DNA from: Flavobacteriales bacterium
GTDB taxonomy: Bacteria; Bacteroidota; Bacteroidia; NS11-12g; UBA9320
Length of the DNA: 64,000 bases
Assembly: GCA_020635435.1 (NCBI GenBank)
Contig: JACJZU010000002.1
Span: 310,001-374,000, forward strand
Reading direction: 5' to 3'
Numbering within the stretch: the stretch's first letter is position 1; every line of letters begins with the position of its first letter. Positions 19,338 to 26,975 of this stretch are shown one piece after another. Below the pieces are notes generated by a model. The model did not search any database and had not been told where the DNA came from. It worked only from the letters and a program-made list of their open reading frames with translations. A program made the translations under genes and the position numbers.

Positions 19338-20096
19338 ATGGTAAGAAGTTGGATACTTGGTTTTTCGATCGTTGGAACTGTTTTGTTCTCCTGTTCAAAA
19401 GGGACACAAAAAACCGGAGGGGAAGTACATTCGGATAATGGGAGCGATGCAGCTGCACTCTACGCACGGGCGTTGGCACTGGGGGATGATCTCACAGCGA
19501 TAGTTGCGCTGAATCAGCTCTTGCTGGCGGATCCGGACAATCTCGACTATAAGGATTCTCTCGCAACCATGTATCTGAAGAGCGGCAAGAAGAAACCCGG
19601 GATCAAACTGGGGGCCGAGGTTCTCGAAGCCCGACCCGACAACGACAAACTCCTCGAATTGGTTTCGTTCGCACGTGAATTAAATGGTGAAACAGAGGCG
19701 GCTATAGCCGGGTTCTCCAAGTTATTTGATAAAACCGGCGACGAGAGCTACCGATACGAGATCGCCAAAGTGCAGTACAGTTCGGGAGATTACGGGTCTG
19801 CGAAGAAAACCTTGAACGAACTTTCAACATCGGATAAGGAAGGGCAGAAGATCGAATTCCTGGCCCAGGAAGGTACACAGCAAGTGCCTGTCCAGGCTGC
19901 TGCACACTTTCTCCTGGCGCAGATCGCTGTAGATCAGAATCAGGAATCGGAAGCGGTGAATCAACTGCGAAAGGCTGTTACGATCGATCCTAATTTCGAA
20001 CAAGCCCTCTACAGCTTGCAGCAATTACAGGCCATGTTGGCCCAAAAGCGCGAACAGCAGGAATTGCAGCGACTCCAGCAGAAATACGGACGCTAA
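19338..20096 (+). CDS. TPR-containing lipoprotein
   Basis: A 252-residue protein with a lipoprotein signal (ILGFSIVGTVLFSC, Cys at about residue 19) and a helical TPR-type body (about 38-240). Recognisable repeats include AAAHFLLAQIAVDQNQESEAVNQLRKA. The C-terminal tail is a short Gln/Glu/Arg-rich coiled-coil-like stretch (LAQKREQQELQRLQQKYGR). It is probably membrane-anchored in the periplasm, where TPR lipoproteins serve as assembly or scaffold factors; its partner is not evident. It is divergent from the giant T9SS gene and convergent with the cobalamin adenosyltransferase gene. Confidence 0.8.
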   Translation: MVRSWILGFSIVGTVLFSCSKGTQKTGGEVHSDNGSDAAALYARALALGDDLTAIVALNQLLLADPDNLDYKDSLATMYLKSGKKKPGIKLGAEVLEARPDNDKLLELVSFARELNGETEAAIAGFSKLFDKTGDESYRYEIAKVQYSSGDYGSAKKTLNELSTSDKEGQKIEFLAQEGTQQVPVQAAAHFLLAQIAVDQNQESEAVNQLRKAVTIDPNFEQALYSLQQLQAMLAQKREQQELQRLQQKYGR

Positions 20097-20128
20097 AAAG
20101 CTACCGATCAGCACTCGTTCGGGTAGGT

Positions 20129-20677
20129 TTAGCCGTGCCATTCAATGTCGGCTACACCCGCATCGGCGGATATCTTTCGTGCCAAAACAAAGAGGTAATC
20201 GGATAAACGGTTGAGATAAGTGACCAGGTCCAGATCGATCTCCTCGGCCTCATGGTCCCTCAATTCAACAACTCTGCGCTCAGCCCTCCGGCAAACACAG
20301 CGTGCCACATGACAAGCCGCATTGAGGTTCGTGCTGCCCGGCAGGATGAAGGATCTCAGTTCGGGTAACTGTTCGGTCATGGAATCTATAGCCTGCTCTA
20401 AAGCTGTAATGCGCTCAAGCTTCAACTCCGGCAATTTCATCTGTTTCAGAGCTTTTGGTGTAGCAGCCAACAGACTTCCAATAGTGAACAGATCGGATTG
20501 GATCTGTTCGATCAGGGCATTTTGGTCGGCCCCTAACTGACCCCGAAGGAGACCTATATGCGCATTGAGTTCATCAATCGTACCGTATGCCTCGATCCTT
20601 GGATTGTATTTGGGTACGCGGGTGCCTCCAAGGAGAGAGGTTTCGCCCCGGTCGCCGGTTTTGGTGTAGATCTTCAT
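20129..20677 (-). CDS. Cob(I)alamin adenosyltransferase, PduO type
   Basis: This enzyme transfers the adenosyl group of ATP to cob(I)alamin to form coenzyme B12. The 182-residue protein begins with the diagnostic MKIYTKTGDRGETSLLGG and contains EAYGTIDELNAHIG and the ATP-binding CRRAERRVVEL block. The all-alpha PduO fold and length are normal. It lies five bases downstream of gatC in the same direction, so the two are likely co-transcribed. The presence of the gene implies use of adenosylcobalamin, for example by methylmalonyl-CoA mutase, encoded elsewhere if present. Confidence 0.95.
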   Translation of the reverse strand: MKIYTKTGDRGETSLLGGTRVPKYNPRIEAYGTIDELNAHIGLLRGQLGADQNALIEQIQSDLFTIGSLLAATPKALKQMKLPELKLERITALEQAIDSMTEQLPELRSFILPGSTNLNAACHVARCVCRRAERRVVELRDHEAEEIDLDLVTYLNRLSDYLFVLARKISADAGVADIEWHG

Positions 20678-20682
20678 TACGA

Positions 20683-20976
20683 TTAGCCTTTGCTGATCAC
20701 TTTGGGAACCCGGAAATAATCGCTGTCGGCATCAGGTGCATTTCGGAGCGCTTCTTCACGGGTAATATCCATTTGAACCTCATCGGGCCTCAGATTGTTC
20801 ACACGGTCGCTCAGATATATGAGTGGTTCAACACCTTCAGTGTTCACTTCATTGAGTTTTTCACAAAATTCCAGGATGCGTTCCAGTTCCGCCTGTATAC
20901 GGGCCTTTTCATCCGCTTCGAATTGAAGCCGGGCCAGATGGGCCAGTTCATCGATCTTTTCCGGTGTTATCTTCAT
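20683..20976 (-). CDS. gatC: Asp-tRNA(Asn)/Glu-tRNA(Gln) amidotransferase subunit C
   Basis: GatC is the small subunit that stabilises the GatA-GatB interface in the amidotransferase converting Glu-tRNA(Gln) or Asp-tRNA(Asn) to the correct aminoacyl-tRNA. The 97-residue product has the family pattern: KITPEKIDELAHLARLQF at the start, LNEVNTEGVEPL in the middle, and a C-terminal YFRVPKVI. The ATG at 20976 fits the family start; a longer frame to 21078 has no homologous sequence. The end of the upstream acyltransferase gene overlaps the start by 29 bases, suggesting translational coupling. gatA and gatB are not in the window. Confidence 0.93.
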   Translation of the reverse strand: MKITPEKIDELAHLARLQFEADEKARIQAELERILEFCEKLNEVNTEGVEPLIYLSDRVNNLRPDEVQMDITREEALRNAPDADSDYFRVPKVISKG

Positions 20977-21727
20977 CAGAATCGGCAAAGTTATAGGAGT
21001 TGAAGGTATTTTGGATGAGGCTGTAGATCTCGGAAGAAACCCGAGGTATGTCTTCGGATGTAAGCCCTTCTGTTTCAATCGGTTTGTGTACGATCATGCG
21101 CATGCGTCCGGGGCTTCCTCCATTATCGGTTCCGCCACTTGGGAGTCGTTTCCAATTGTCTACTATGGTCACCGGAACCAAGGGTATGCCTTTCTCTATG
21201 GCCAGTCTGAAAGCTCCCGATTTGAAACGCCGCATTGTTGGTATTTCCTCCCCAATCCCTCCTTCGGGGAAAATACCAAGACTTGTCCCCCGGTCGAGCG
21301 ATCGCGCTGCTTCTTCAAAAGCGCGCAATGCACCTTTCACGCTATTTCGATCCACCGGAATATCAATAGTTCGGAAGAATATGCTGAATAAAGGGATGCC
21401 CGCGAGTTCCTCCTTGGCCATGAAACGGAAGAATACGGGTAACTGTACGTTCAGGCTCAGGATATCCAGATAACTGAAATGATTTGCTACAAAAATGTAG
21501 GCACGATTCTTCAATGGTCTGAATTCGAAATAGGTTTTGGGAAACAAACCGGAAAGCCCCATGATCAGATAACCCCAGATCGCGCGCAACCTGTGCGCTG
21601 CAGGATACCATTTTTCACGTGATAGCAGCATTCGAAAAAGCGGGTACAGGAGCAGGAAGAACAGGCAGAAAAGGATGAGAAAATAAACCGCCCATGCAAA
21701 ACGCAATACGCGAGTGAGTCTCCTCAT
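20948..21727 (-). CDS. plsC: 1-acyl-sn-glycerol-3-phosphate acyltransferase (PlsC family)
   Basis: Acylates lysophosphatidic acid to phosphatidic acid in phospholipid synthesis at the inner membrane. The 259-residue protein has an N-terminal hydrophobic segment (about 10-35) and the two acyltransferase motifs: the catalytic NHFSYLD (HX4D) and FPEGGIGEE, followed by FKSGAFRLAIEKGIPLVPVTI. Several PlsC-like paralogues usually exist in this phylum, some acting on ornithine lipids, so the exact substrate is uncertain. The gene overlaps the upstream SRPBCC gene by 4 bases (ATGA type) and gatC downstream by 29 bases, so all appear to be one transcription unit. Confidence 0.88.
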   Translation of the reverse strand: MRRLTRVLRFAWAVYFLILFCLFFLLLYPLFRMLLSREKWYPAAHRLRAIWGYLIMGLSGLFPKTYFEFRPLKNRAYIFVANHFSYLDILSLNVQLPVFFRFMAKEELAGIPLFSIFFRTIDIPVDRNSVKGALRAFEEAARSLDRGTSLGIFPEGGIGEEIPTMRRFKSGAFRLAIEKGIPLVPVTIVDNWKRLPSGGTDNGGSPGRMRMIVHKPIETEGLTSEDIPRVSSEIYSLIQNTFNSYNFADSDEDNTGKDR

Positions 21728-22137
21728 GATCCGATCTCCCGTTCGAGATATTCCTTTAAGAGATGACTTTGATCCTCGACGAATTTCCGCAGTCTCGGTT
21801 CAGCCATCATGCGGATAAATGGATTCATGTTGGCCATAATTCGACCCTGAACGCGGGTCGATGGACCTGCTTCATTCAATTCCCATTCAATGTGAAAGCT
21901 GAAAGGCAGTTTCCCTTCCGGCTGCAGCTTGATGAAACGATTTGGGATGGATTCAACCCGTTTGAGTGCGAATGCACCCAGGCCCTTTAAATTCATCGAC
22001 GCTTCTCCTTCAGAGGCTTCAATTTCACCGAGATCAGTGGGGATCAAATTCTTATAATTCCGGAGATCGTTGAGAAAGGCATACACCTTTTCAATAGTCC
22101 GCTCAATGTTCACCGGATTACTGTCGATTGTCGTCAT
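21724..22137 (-). CDS. SRPBCC (START/polyketide cyclase-like) protein
   Basis: A 137-residue soluble protein with the helix-grip layout of SRPBCC folds: an N-terminal strand plus helix (IERTIEKVYAFLNDLRNYKNLIP), central strands ending in FHIEWELNEAGPSTRVQGRI, and a long C-terminal helix (FVEDQSHLLKEYLERE). Such proteins bind hydrophobic ligands such as lipids. Four-base overlaps with both the DUF4199 gene upstream and plsC downstream indicate translational coupling and suggest a role in membrane lipid handling; that role is inference from position only. Confidence 0.75.
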   Translation of the reverse strand: MTTIDSNPVNIERTIEKVYAFLNDLRNYKNLIPTDLGEIEASEGEASMNLKGLGAFALKRVESIPNRFIKLQPEGKLPFSFHIEWELNEAGPSTRVQGRIMANMNPFIRMMAEPRLRKFVEDQSHLLKEYLEREIGS

Positions 22138-22646
22138 GATGCGGCCAGGGAGGATTTATTGCTGATGAATGCGGCAGTAAATACAGAGACCAACAAACCG
22201 GAAACCAGGTATCCGATCAATGTGAAGGCCGTATAGGTTTGGATGGAATAGGAACGTTCGATCTCTTCGGCTTTTACCTTTCGCTTCGCCTCGTCAGTCG
22301 CTTCTTCGGGATGTTCTTCAACCCAGCGATCCATGCTGTAGGTCTTGGCCTCGGCAAAGAAATCCTGACGGGCATAGCTCATATACGTATAACCACTGAT
22401 CGAGATCACGGAACAGATCAATGCGATTATAAAACCGCTCAGGATCGTTCGGGCAACACTTATGCTTCCCTTCAATTTTCGGATGAGTACAGCTGCGAAT
22501 ACAATGCACAGAAGTAAGGCGGCCAGTTTTGCGAGCAGAACGCTCGGACTTTTGTCAAAGCCCATTCTTCCACTGAAAAGCAGATACTCCAGGATAAAGG
22601 AGAAAATCCCCGCAATTCCTCCGAAGATCCAATAGAATTTAGACAT
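22134..22646 (-). CDS. DUF4199-like four-helix membrane protein
   Basis: A 170-residue integral membrane protein with four predicted membrane segments, at about 5-25, 37-55, 68-92 and 140-165. A charged loop between helices 3 and 4 is rich in Glu and Lys (EEHPEEATDEAKRKVKAEE). The pattern and size match the Bacteroidota DUF4199 family, whose function is unknown. It is the first gene of the tightly overlapping block with the SRPBCC protein, plsC and gatC. Confidence 0.7.
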   Translation of the reverse strand: MSKFYWIFGGIAGIFSFILEYLLFSGRMGFDKSPSVLLAKLAALLLCIVFAAVLIRKLKGSISVARTILSGFIIALICSVISISGYTYMSYARQDFFAEAKTYSMDRWVEEHPEEATDEAKRKVKAEEIERSYSIQTYTAFTLIGYLVSGLLVSVFTAAFISNKSSLAAS

Positions 22647-22665
22647 CTGTGGCGTTTAGTTCAAC

Positions 22666-22986
22666 TCAGGAACCGGCGGAACTGCCCAACTCGTCGTAGT
22701 CGTCACGCTGAAATTCCTCAAAATCATATTCCGGCATCAATTCCGATTTAACATGATTTACGGTTTCGGTGAAGGCATCCATGAATTTGTTGAAGTCCTC
22801 CTTGTACAGGAAGATCTTGTGCTTCACGTAATTGCCGTCATCAAAACGCTTTTTACTCTCGGTGATGGTAATGTAGTAATCGTTACCTTTTGTGGTCTTG
22901 ACGTCGAAGAAATACGTCCGCTTGCCGGCACGCACTTTTTTTGAGAAGACCTCCCTGTTATCCCTGTCGTCGTGCATATTTCTCAC
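22666..22986 (-). CDS. PUR-alpha-like nucleic-acid-binding protein (DUF3276)
   Basis: A 106-residue basic-and-acidic protein matching the bacterial PUR family, small beta-beta-beta-beta-alpha proteins that bind single-stranded DNA or RNA. The key block is VRAGKRTYFFDVKTTKGNDYYITITESKK followed by KHKIFLYKEDFNKFMDAF, split here as strands then helix. The C-terminal tail is acidic (EYDFEEFQRDDYDELG). The start may be ATG 22986 or 22977, three codons later. It stands alone between the ABC exporter and the DUF4199 block, as is common in Bacteroidota. The cellular target is unknown. Confidence 0.9.
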   Translation of the reverse strand: MRNMHDDRDNREVFSKKVRAGKRTYFFDVKTTKGNDYYITITESKKRFDDGNYVKHKIFLYKEDFNKFMDAFTETVNHVKSELMPEYDFEEFQRDDYDELGSSAGS

Positions 22987-23072
22987 TTGAGTGCTGCTTA
23001 ACTTTTCTCAAAGGAAAGCAAAATCTCATTCCGTTCAAAAAAAATATAAGAAACTGCGCTGATCTATATAAG

Positions 23073-24863
23073 CTATTCCACAGAGATGCCTTCTTCCTGT
23101 TGTTGCATTTCAGCCATTCGGGCAAATAAACCTTCCGCCCGAAGCAATTCCTGAATTGAACCCGACTCCACGATCTGTCCTTTATCCATGACCACTACGA
23201 GGTCACAATTCTCCATAGAACTCACCCGGTGCGATATCACGATGCTGGTCTTATTCTCCATTACCGGCTTCAGATTGTGCTTGATACGGGCCTCGGTGCT
23301 GGTGTCCACTGCCGACAGACAATCATCCAGAACAAGTACCTCCGGTTCTCTTGCAAGTGCCCGGGCTATGGCCACCCGTTGCTTTTGTCCTCCGCTCAAA
23401 CTTATTCCCCGCTCACCCAAAAGGGTTTGATAAGCTTTGGGAAATCCGAGGATGTCGTTGTGCACATCGGCAATGGCCGCAAACCGTTCAACCGATGTCT
23501 GATCGAGATCTCCCTGCGCAACACCGAATTTGATATTATTGGCAATGGTGTCGGAAAAGAGAAAAATGTCCTGAGGGACGTATCCGAAAAGCTTTCGGTA
23601 GGCTTGCAGATTCAATTGTTGAATGTCGGATCCATCGAGGCAGATCTGACCTTCCGTTGGTGCATAGGAGCGCAGCAGTAACCTTGCCAGGGTTGATTTT
23701 CCGCTTCCGGTTGTGCCTATTATCCCCAGGGTCGTTCCTTTGGGAATGCGCAGATCGATGTGCTTCAGAACATCGGAATGATCTGCTTTGTAGCGGAAGC
23801 TCACGTTCCGGAATTCGATGGAATCGGAAAAGCTGAAATCCTGCACTCCACCTTCCACCTTATCGGGTTCGGTTTGAAGAAATTCATTGATCCTGGCCTG
23901 AGATGCCTCGGCGCGCTGCACCAGGGAAGTCACCCAACCCACTGAGGCAACGGGCCAGGTGAGCATATTCACATAGATCACATATTCGGCAATGTTTCCG
24001 AACGAAAATGTACCATTGATCACTTCTTTTCCGCCAACATATATGGTAATGATCACGCTCAAACCTACCAGGGCGAGGATCATCGGGAAGAAGAGCGCAT
24101 TCACTTTAACCAGTTCCAGATAGCGTTTTCGATACTCCTCCGTCTCGTTTTCAAAGGCCTTGCGAAACCATTTCTCCACGGCAAACGACTTGATCACCCG
24201 GATGCCGCTGAAGGCCTCCTGCGTAAAGGTGGTTATGTTGCTCAGTTTTTGCTGAAGGAAATCGCTTCGCTTATTGATCACCTCACTGATGAAATAGATA
24301 GTGACCGAAAGGATGGGTAAGGGCAGTAGTACCAGTAAGGTGATCCGTGGATTGATCGACACCATTACCGAAATGACCAGAACGAAAAGGAAGAACATAT
24401 TTATGGTGTACATAACCGCCGGTCCGAGGTACATGCGCACCCGACTCACATCTTCGCTGATGCGGTTCATGAGATCTCCCGTGTAATTCGAACTGTAGAA
24501 GGCCGCTCCCAGTTTCTGATAGTGTTCGAACACTTCATTCTTCAGGTCGTATTCGATGTTGCGCGACATCACGATGATCGTTTGCCGCATGAAATACATG
24601 AAAACCCCTTTAACCAATGCGCTTGCCAGAACCAAAGCCCCAAAAAAGAGTGCCAGTTTGCCGATATGGCTGAGCAAAAAGGCTCGGTCTATACTGAGGA
24701 GGCTGTAGGTTTTGATATCATCGGCCATCGTATCGATCGCCGTGCGTACAATTGGAGCTACCAGAATGGCGAAAATGTTCGAACATATGATGAAGAAAAC
24801 ACCGGCCAGCAGGAGATAGCGGTATTTGAAGAAGTACTTATTGAGGTATCGAAGCGCTTTCAA
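23073..24863 (-). CDS. ABC exporter, fused permease-ATPase (MsbA/MDR-like)
   Basis: A 596-residue half-transporter that works as a dimer in the inner membrane to export lipids, drugs or peptides. The first 330 residues hold six membrane helices (for example YLLLAGVFFIICSNIFAILVA and YTINMFFLFVLVISVMVSI). The ATPase domain follows with Walker A GTTGSGKST, signature LSGGQKQR, Walker B VLVLDD (509-514) and H-loop ISHRVSS. The residue after the Walker B Asp, normally the catalytic Glu, is Asp514 (LDDCLSAVDT). This resembles the weak half of heterodimeric exporters, but no partner gene is adjacent. The gene is divergent from leucine dehydrogenase. Confidence 0.93.
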   Translation of the reverse strand: MKALRYLNKYFFKYRYLLLAGVFFIICSNIFAILVAPIVRTAIDTMADDIKTYSLLSIDRAFLLSHIGKLALFFGALVLASALVKGVFMYFMRQTIIVMSRNIEYDLKNEVFEHYQKLGAAFYSSNYTGDLMNRISEDVSRVRMYLGPAVMYTINMFFLFVLVISVMVSINPRITLLVLLPLPILSVTIYFISEVINKRSDFLQQKLSNITTFTQEAFSGIRVIKSFAVEKWFRKAFENETEEYRKRYLELVKVNALFFPMILALVGLSVIITIYVGGKEVINGTFSFGNIAEYVIYVNMLTWPVASVGWVTSLVQRAEASQARINEFLQTEPDKVEGGVQDFSFSDSIEFRNVSFRYKADHSDVLKHIDLRIPKGTTLGIIGTTGSGKSTLARLLLRSYAPTEGQICLDGSDIQQLNLQAYRKLFGYVPQDIFLFSDTIANNIKFGVAQGDLDQTSVERFAAIADVHNDILGFPKAYQTLLGERGISLSGGQKQRVAIARALAREPEVLVLDDCLSAVDTSTEARIKHNLKPVMENKTSIVISHRVSSMENCDLVVVMDKGQIVESGSIQELLRAEGLFARMAEMQQQEEGISVE

Positions 24864-24868
24864 AATCG

Positions 24869-24900
24869 TTTAAGGTCGGACCAAAAAAAGACTATTTTTG
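24869..24900 (+). promoter_or_regulatory. Promoter of the leucine dehydrogenase gene
   Basis: TTTA (24869-24872), a 20-base spacer and TATTTTTG (24893-24900) fit the Bacteroidota pattern TTTG-N19-21-TAnnTTTG, with one mismatch in the -33 box. Transcription would start about 24907, just before the leader hairpin. Confidence 0.55.
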
Positions 24901-24912
24901 CAGCATTAAAAA

Positions 24913-24930
24913 GAGACCGCCCTCGGTCTC
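24913..24930 (+). promoter_or_regulatory. Leader hairpin before leucine dehydrogenase
   Basis: GAGACCG, loop CCCT, CGGTCTC: a perfect 7-bp stem with a 4-base loop, followed by ACTAC and a run of seven T (24936-24942), then the ATG at 24951. It sits between the promoter box and the start codon. It could be a terminator-like attenuator or a 5' mRNA-stabilising hairpin. The 5-base gap between stem and T-run makes it a poor classical terminator. Confidence 0.45.
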
Positions 24931-24950
24931 ACTACTTTTTTTGGAATCCT

Positions 24951-26045
24951 ATGCTGGAATCATCTGCATTAGCAACAAGCGCCGAGTGGGACTTGTTTTC
25001 AAAAGTTGGTAAATACGATCACGAGCAGGTTCTTGTTTGTAACGATAACAAGACGGGCCTGAAAGCGATCATAGCCATCCACAACAGTACATTGGGGCCG
25101 GGTTTAGGCGGCACACGTATGTGGAATTATGGAACAGAAGCCGAAGCGATCCGCGATGTTCTGCGACTTAGTCGTGGTATGACCTATAAGGCCTCGATCA
25201 GTGGATTGAATCTCGGGGGTGCAAAAGCCGTCATCATAGGCGATGCATCAGTCGACAAAACGGAATCACTCATGCGCCGTTTCGGTATGTTCGTCAATAA
25301 CCTCGGTGGAAAATATATCACCGCGGAGGATGTTGGTACAACCACCCAGGATATGGAGTACGTGAACATGGAAACGGATTATGTCGTTGGGTTGCCTGTT
25401 TCACGGGGCGGGGGAGGAGATCCCAGTCCGATCACTGCATATGGCGTTTACATGGGCATGAAGGCCAGTGTCAAAAAGCAATATGGTTCGGATAGTCTTG
25501 AAGGAAAACGCATCGGGATCATGGGTGTTGGAAAGGTAGGAATGCACTTGGTTGAGTTGGTATCGAAAGAGAATGCCAAAGTATTTGTGTCAGATATCAA
25601 TAAACACTACCTGAACGAAGCTGCATCAAAATACGGTGCAACTGTAGTGGATGATATTATCGGTTTGGACCAGGATATTTTCGCACCTTGTGCGCTAGGG
25701 GCCATCCTGAACGATGATACGATCCCAAATTTGAAATGTTCCATTGTTGCTGGTGCCGCTAATAATCAGTTGGATAAAGAGGATATTCATGGTCCGATGC
25801 TTCGCAAGAAAGGTATTGCATACGCACCGGATTTCCTCATCAATGCCGGAGGTTTGATCAACGTATATTCCGAGTGGAACGGCTACAATCGCGAGAATGC
25901 CATCCGCGACACCGAGAAGATCTATCAAACTACCCTGGATATCTACCACAAGGCAGATTCAATGAATATCCATACGCAGGCAGCGGCAAATGCCATTGCT
26001 GAAGAGCGCATTGCGTTGATGGCGCATATTCATTCGAGGATTTAA
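24951..26045 (+). CDS. Leucine dehydrogenase (Glu/Leu/Phe/Val dehydrogenase)
   Basis: Catalyses the reversible NAD-dependent oxidative deamination of branched-chain amino acids to 2-oxoacids and ammonia. The 364-residue protein has the N-terminal substrate domain with GPGLGGTRMWNY, the Lys pair of the active site in GMTYKASISG (K80) and LGGAKAVI (K92), the Asp in TAEDVGTT, and a Rossmann domain with IGIMGVGKVGMHL. Length and order match leucine/valine dehydrogenases. The ATG at 24951 is chosen because the frame upstream runs through the promoter and the divergent ABC gene and has no family similarity. The enzyme likely feeds branched-chain fatty acid precursors, typical of the phylum. Confidence 0.95.
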   Translation: MLESSALATSAEWDLFSKVGKYDHEQVLVCNDNKTGLKAIIAIHNSTLGPGLGGTRMWNYGTEAEAIRDVLRLSRGMTYKASISGLNLGGAKAVIIGDASVDKTESLMRRFGMFVNNLGGKYITAEDVGTTTQDMEYVNMETDYVVGLPVSRGGGGDPSPITAYGVYMGMKASVKKQYGSDSLEGKRIGIMGVGKVGMHLVELVSKENAKVFVSDINKHYLNEAASKYGATVVDDIIGLDQDIFAPCALGAILNDDTIPNLKCSIVAGAANNQLDKEDIHGPMLRKKGIAYAPDFLINAGGLINVYSEWNGYNRENAIRDTEKIYQTTLDIYHKADSMNIHTQAAANAIAEERIALMAHIHSRI

Positions 26046-26316
26046 ACAAAAGCGACCTTCCAATTTCAATGGGATATATCCGCAGACTGATACATCCTAT
26101 TGTGGTGCCTTGACAACTGATGGGGATTCTTTACAAGAGAGTCAGGTAAAGTCTAATCTTTCCTACATTCGGACCTTCAGGGAAAACTGCCATGCCAGGG
26201 TTGAAACCTATGGAAAGACATTGACAGATGCGTGGCTTGACTACCTCTATGATCCACTCGGTGACGGTAATCCCAACATTTGGGAAGGCCTCTTATCGCC
26301 TCAATTCAGTTTGTAA
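26044..26316 (+). other. AT-rich spacer with an open frame of doubtful coding status
   Basis: The stretch between leucine dehydrogenase and the next gene (26046-26369) is longer than 300 bases. One plus-strand frame is open from 26044 to 26316, giving about 90 codons that end in PNIWEGLLSPQFSL. It has no ATG, only a TTG at 26110 that would give 68 residues. I recognise no family. It may be the remnant of a decayed gene or chance. No terminator or RNA gene was seen. Confidence 0.3.
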
Positions 26317-26369
26317 GAACAGGGTGGAGAAATGTTAGACAACAATGTGAGTTGTGTGACTTACGAATA

Positions 26370-26834
26370 CTAGTAGTCCAAACTAATAGTTGCAGTCGAA
26401 GAGCTACAATTCGTTCCACCGCCTGCAGGGGAAAATGTAACCGTTACCGAATTCGTGTTGCCTGAGCTACAGTGCACGTATGTAGCCGAATACGTACCAG
26501 AACCCGGCCCAAGATCCATTATCGTAGGGGTTAAACACGAGTTTGCACAGGCATCATTAAAAATTCGTACAGTGGTAATATAATAACCCGGATTCTGTGG
26601 TAGAACATCCAGTGTGTTACCTCCACCATTTACCGTTCCATAGCTGTATGCATTAGGAGTTCCTTGAGCATCGCATGTAGGGCCTGATTTATCCCATTGA
26701 AGACTGATACAAATAGCGTCATCTGTATTGTTGGTAACTCTAATTTTTTCATACCCTCCGTTCTGTGCAACAAGCTGTGTCGGTATTGCGAATAGGAATG
26801 CTAGGAATAATAATAAATTTTGAGGAATAGACAT
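26370..26834 (-). CDS. Small secreted protein of unknown function
   Basis: A 154-residue protein with a clear signal peptide (SIPQNLLLFLAFLFAIPTQLVAQ, cleavage after VAQ) and a mature part of about 130 residues rich in Asn, Thr, Ser, Gly and Tyr, with six cysteines (in ICISL, PTCDA, DACANSCL, VHCSS and TNCSS). The spacing suggests disulfides in a beta-rich fold. No sorting domain is present, so it may stay in the periplasm. It lies alone on the minus strand in the AT-rich island, divergent from a T9SS giant that starts 142 bases away. I do not recognise the family. Confidence 0.6.
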   Translation of the reverse strand: MSIPQNLLLFLAFLFAIPTQLVAQNGGYEKIRVTNNTDDAICISLQWDKSGPTCDAQGTPNAYSYGTVNGGGNTLDVLPQNPGYYITTVRIFNDACANSCLTPTIMDLGPGSGTYSATYVHCSSGNTNSVTVTFSPAGGGTNCSSSTATISLDY

Positions 26835-26975
26835 AATTTTTTATCTAAGATACTTTGCACTAACTCATCTGAAAATATATTTCCCGTTTCTTGACGTTTT
26901 TTTACACTTCGAATTGGAGGTTGAATTAGCGAGCTAATCAATTTTTTTTTACATTAGTGTAGATAATGCGCTAAC

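Noticed and set aside
24522..24950. Long N-terminal extension of leucine dehydrogenase
   Set aside because: It overlaps the divergent ABC exporter gene and the promoter of the dehydrogenase, and family members start near ATG 24951.
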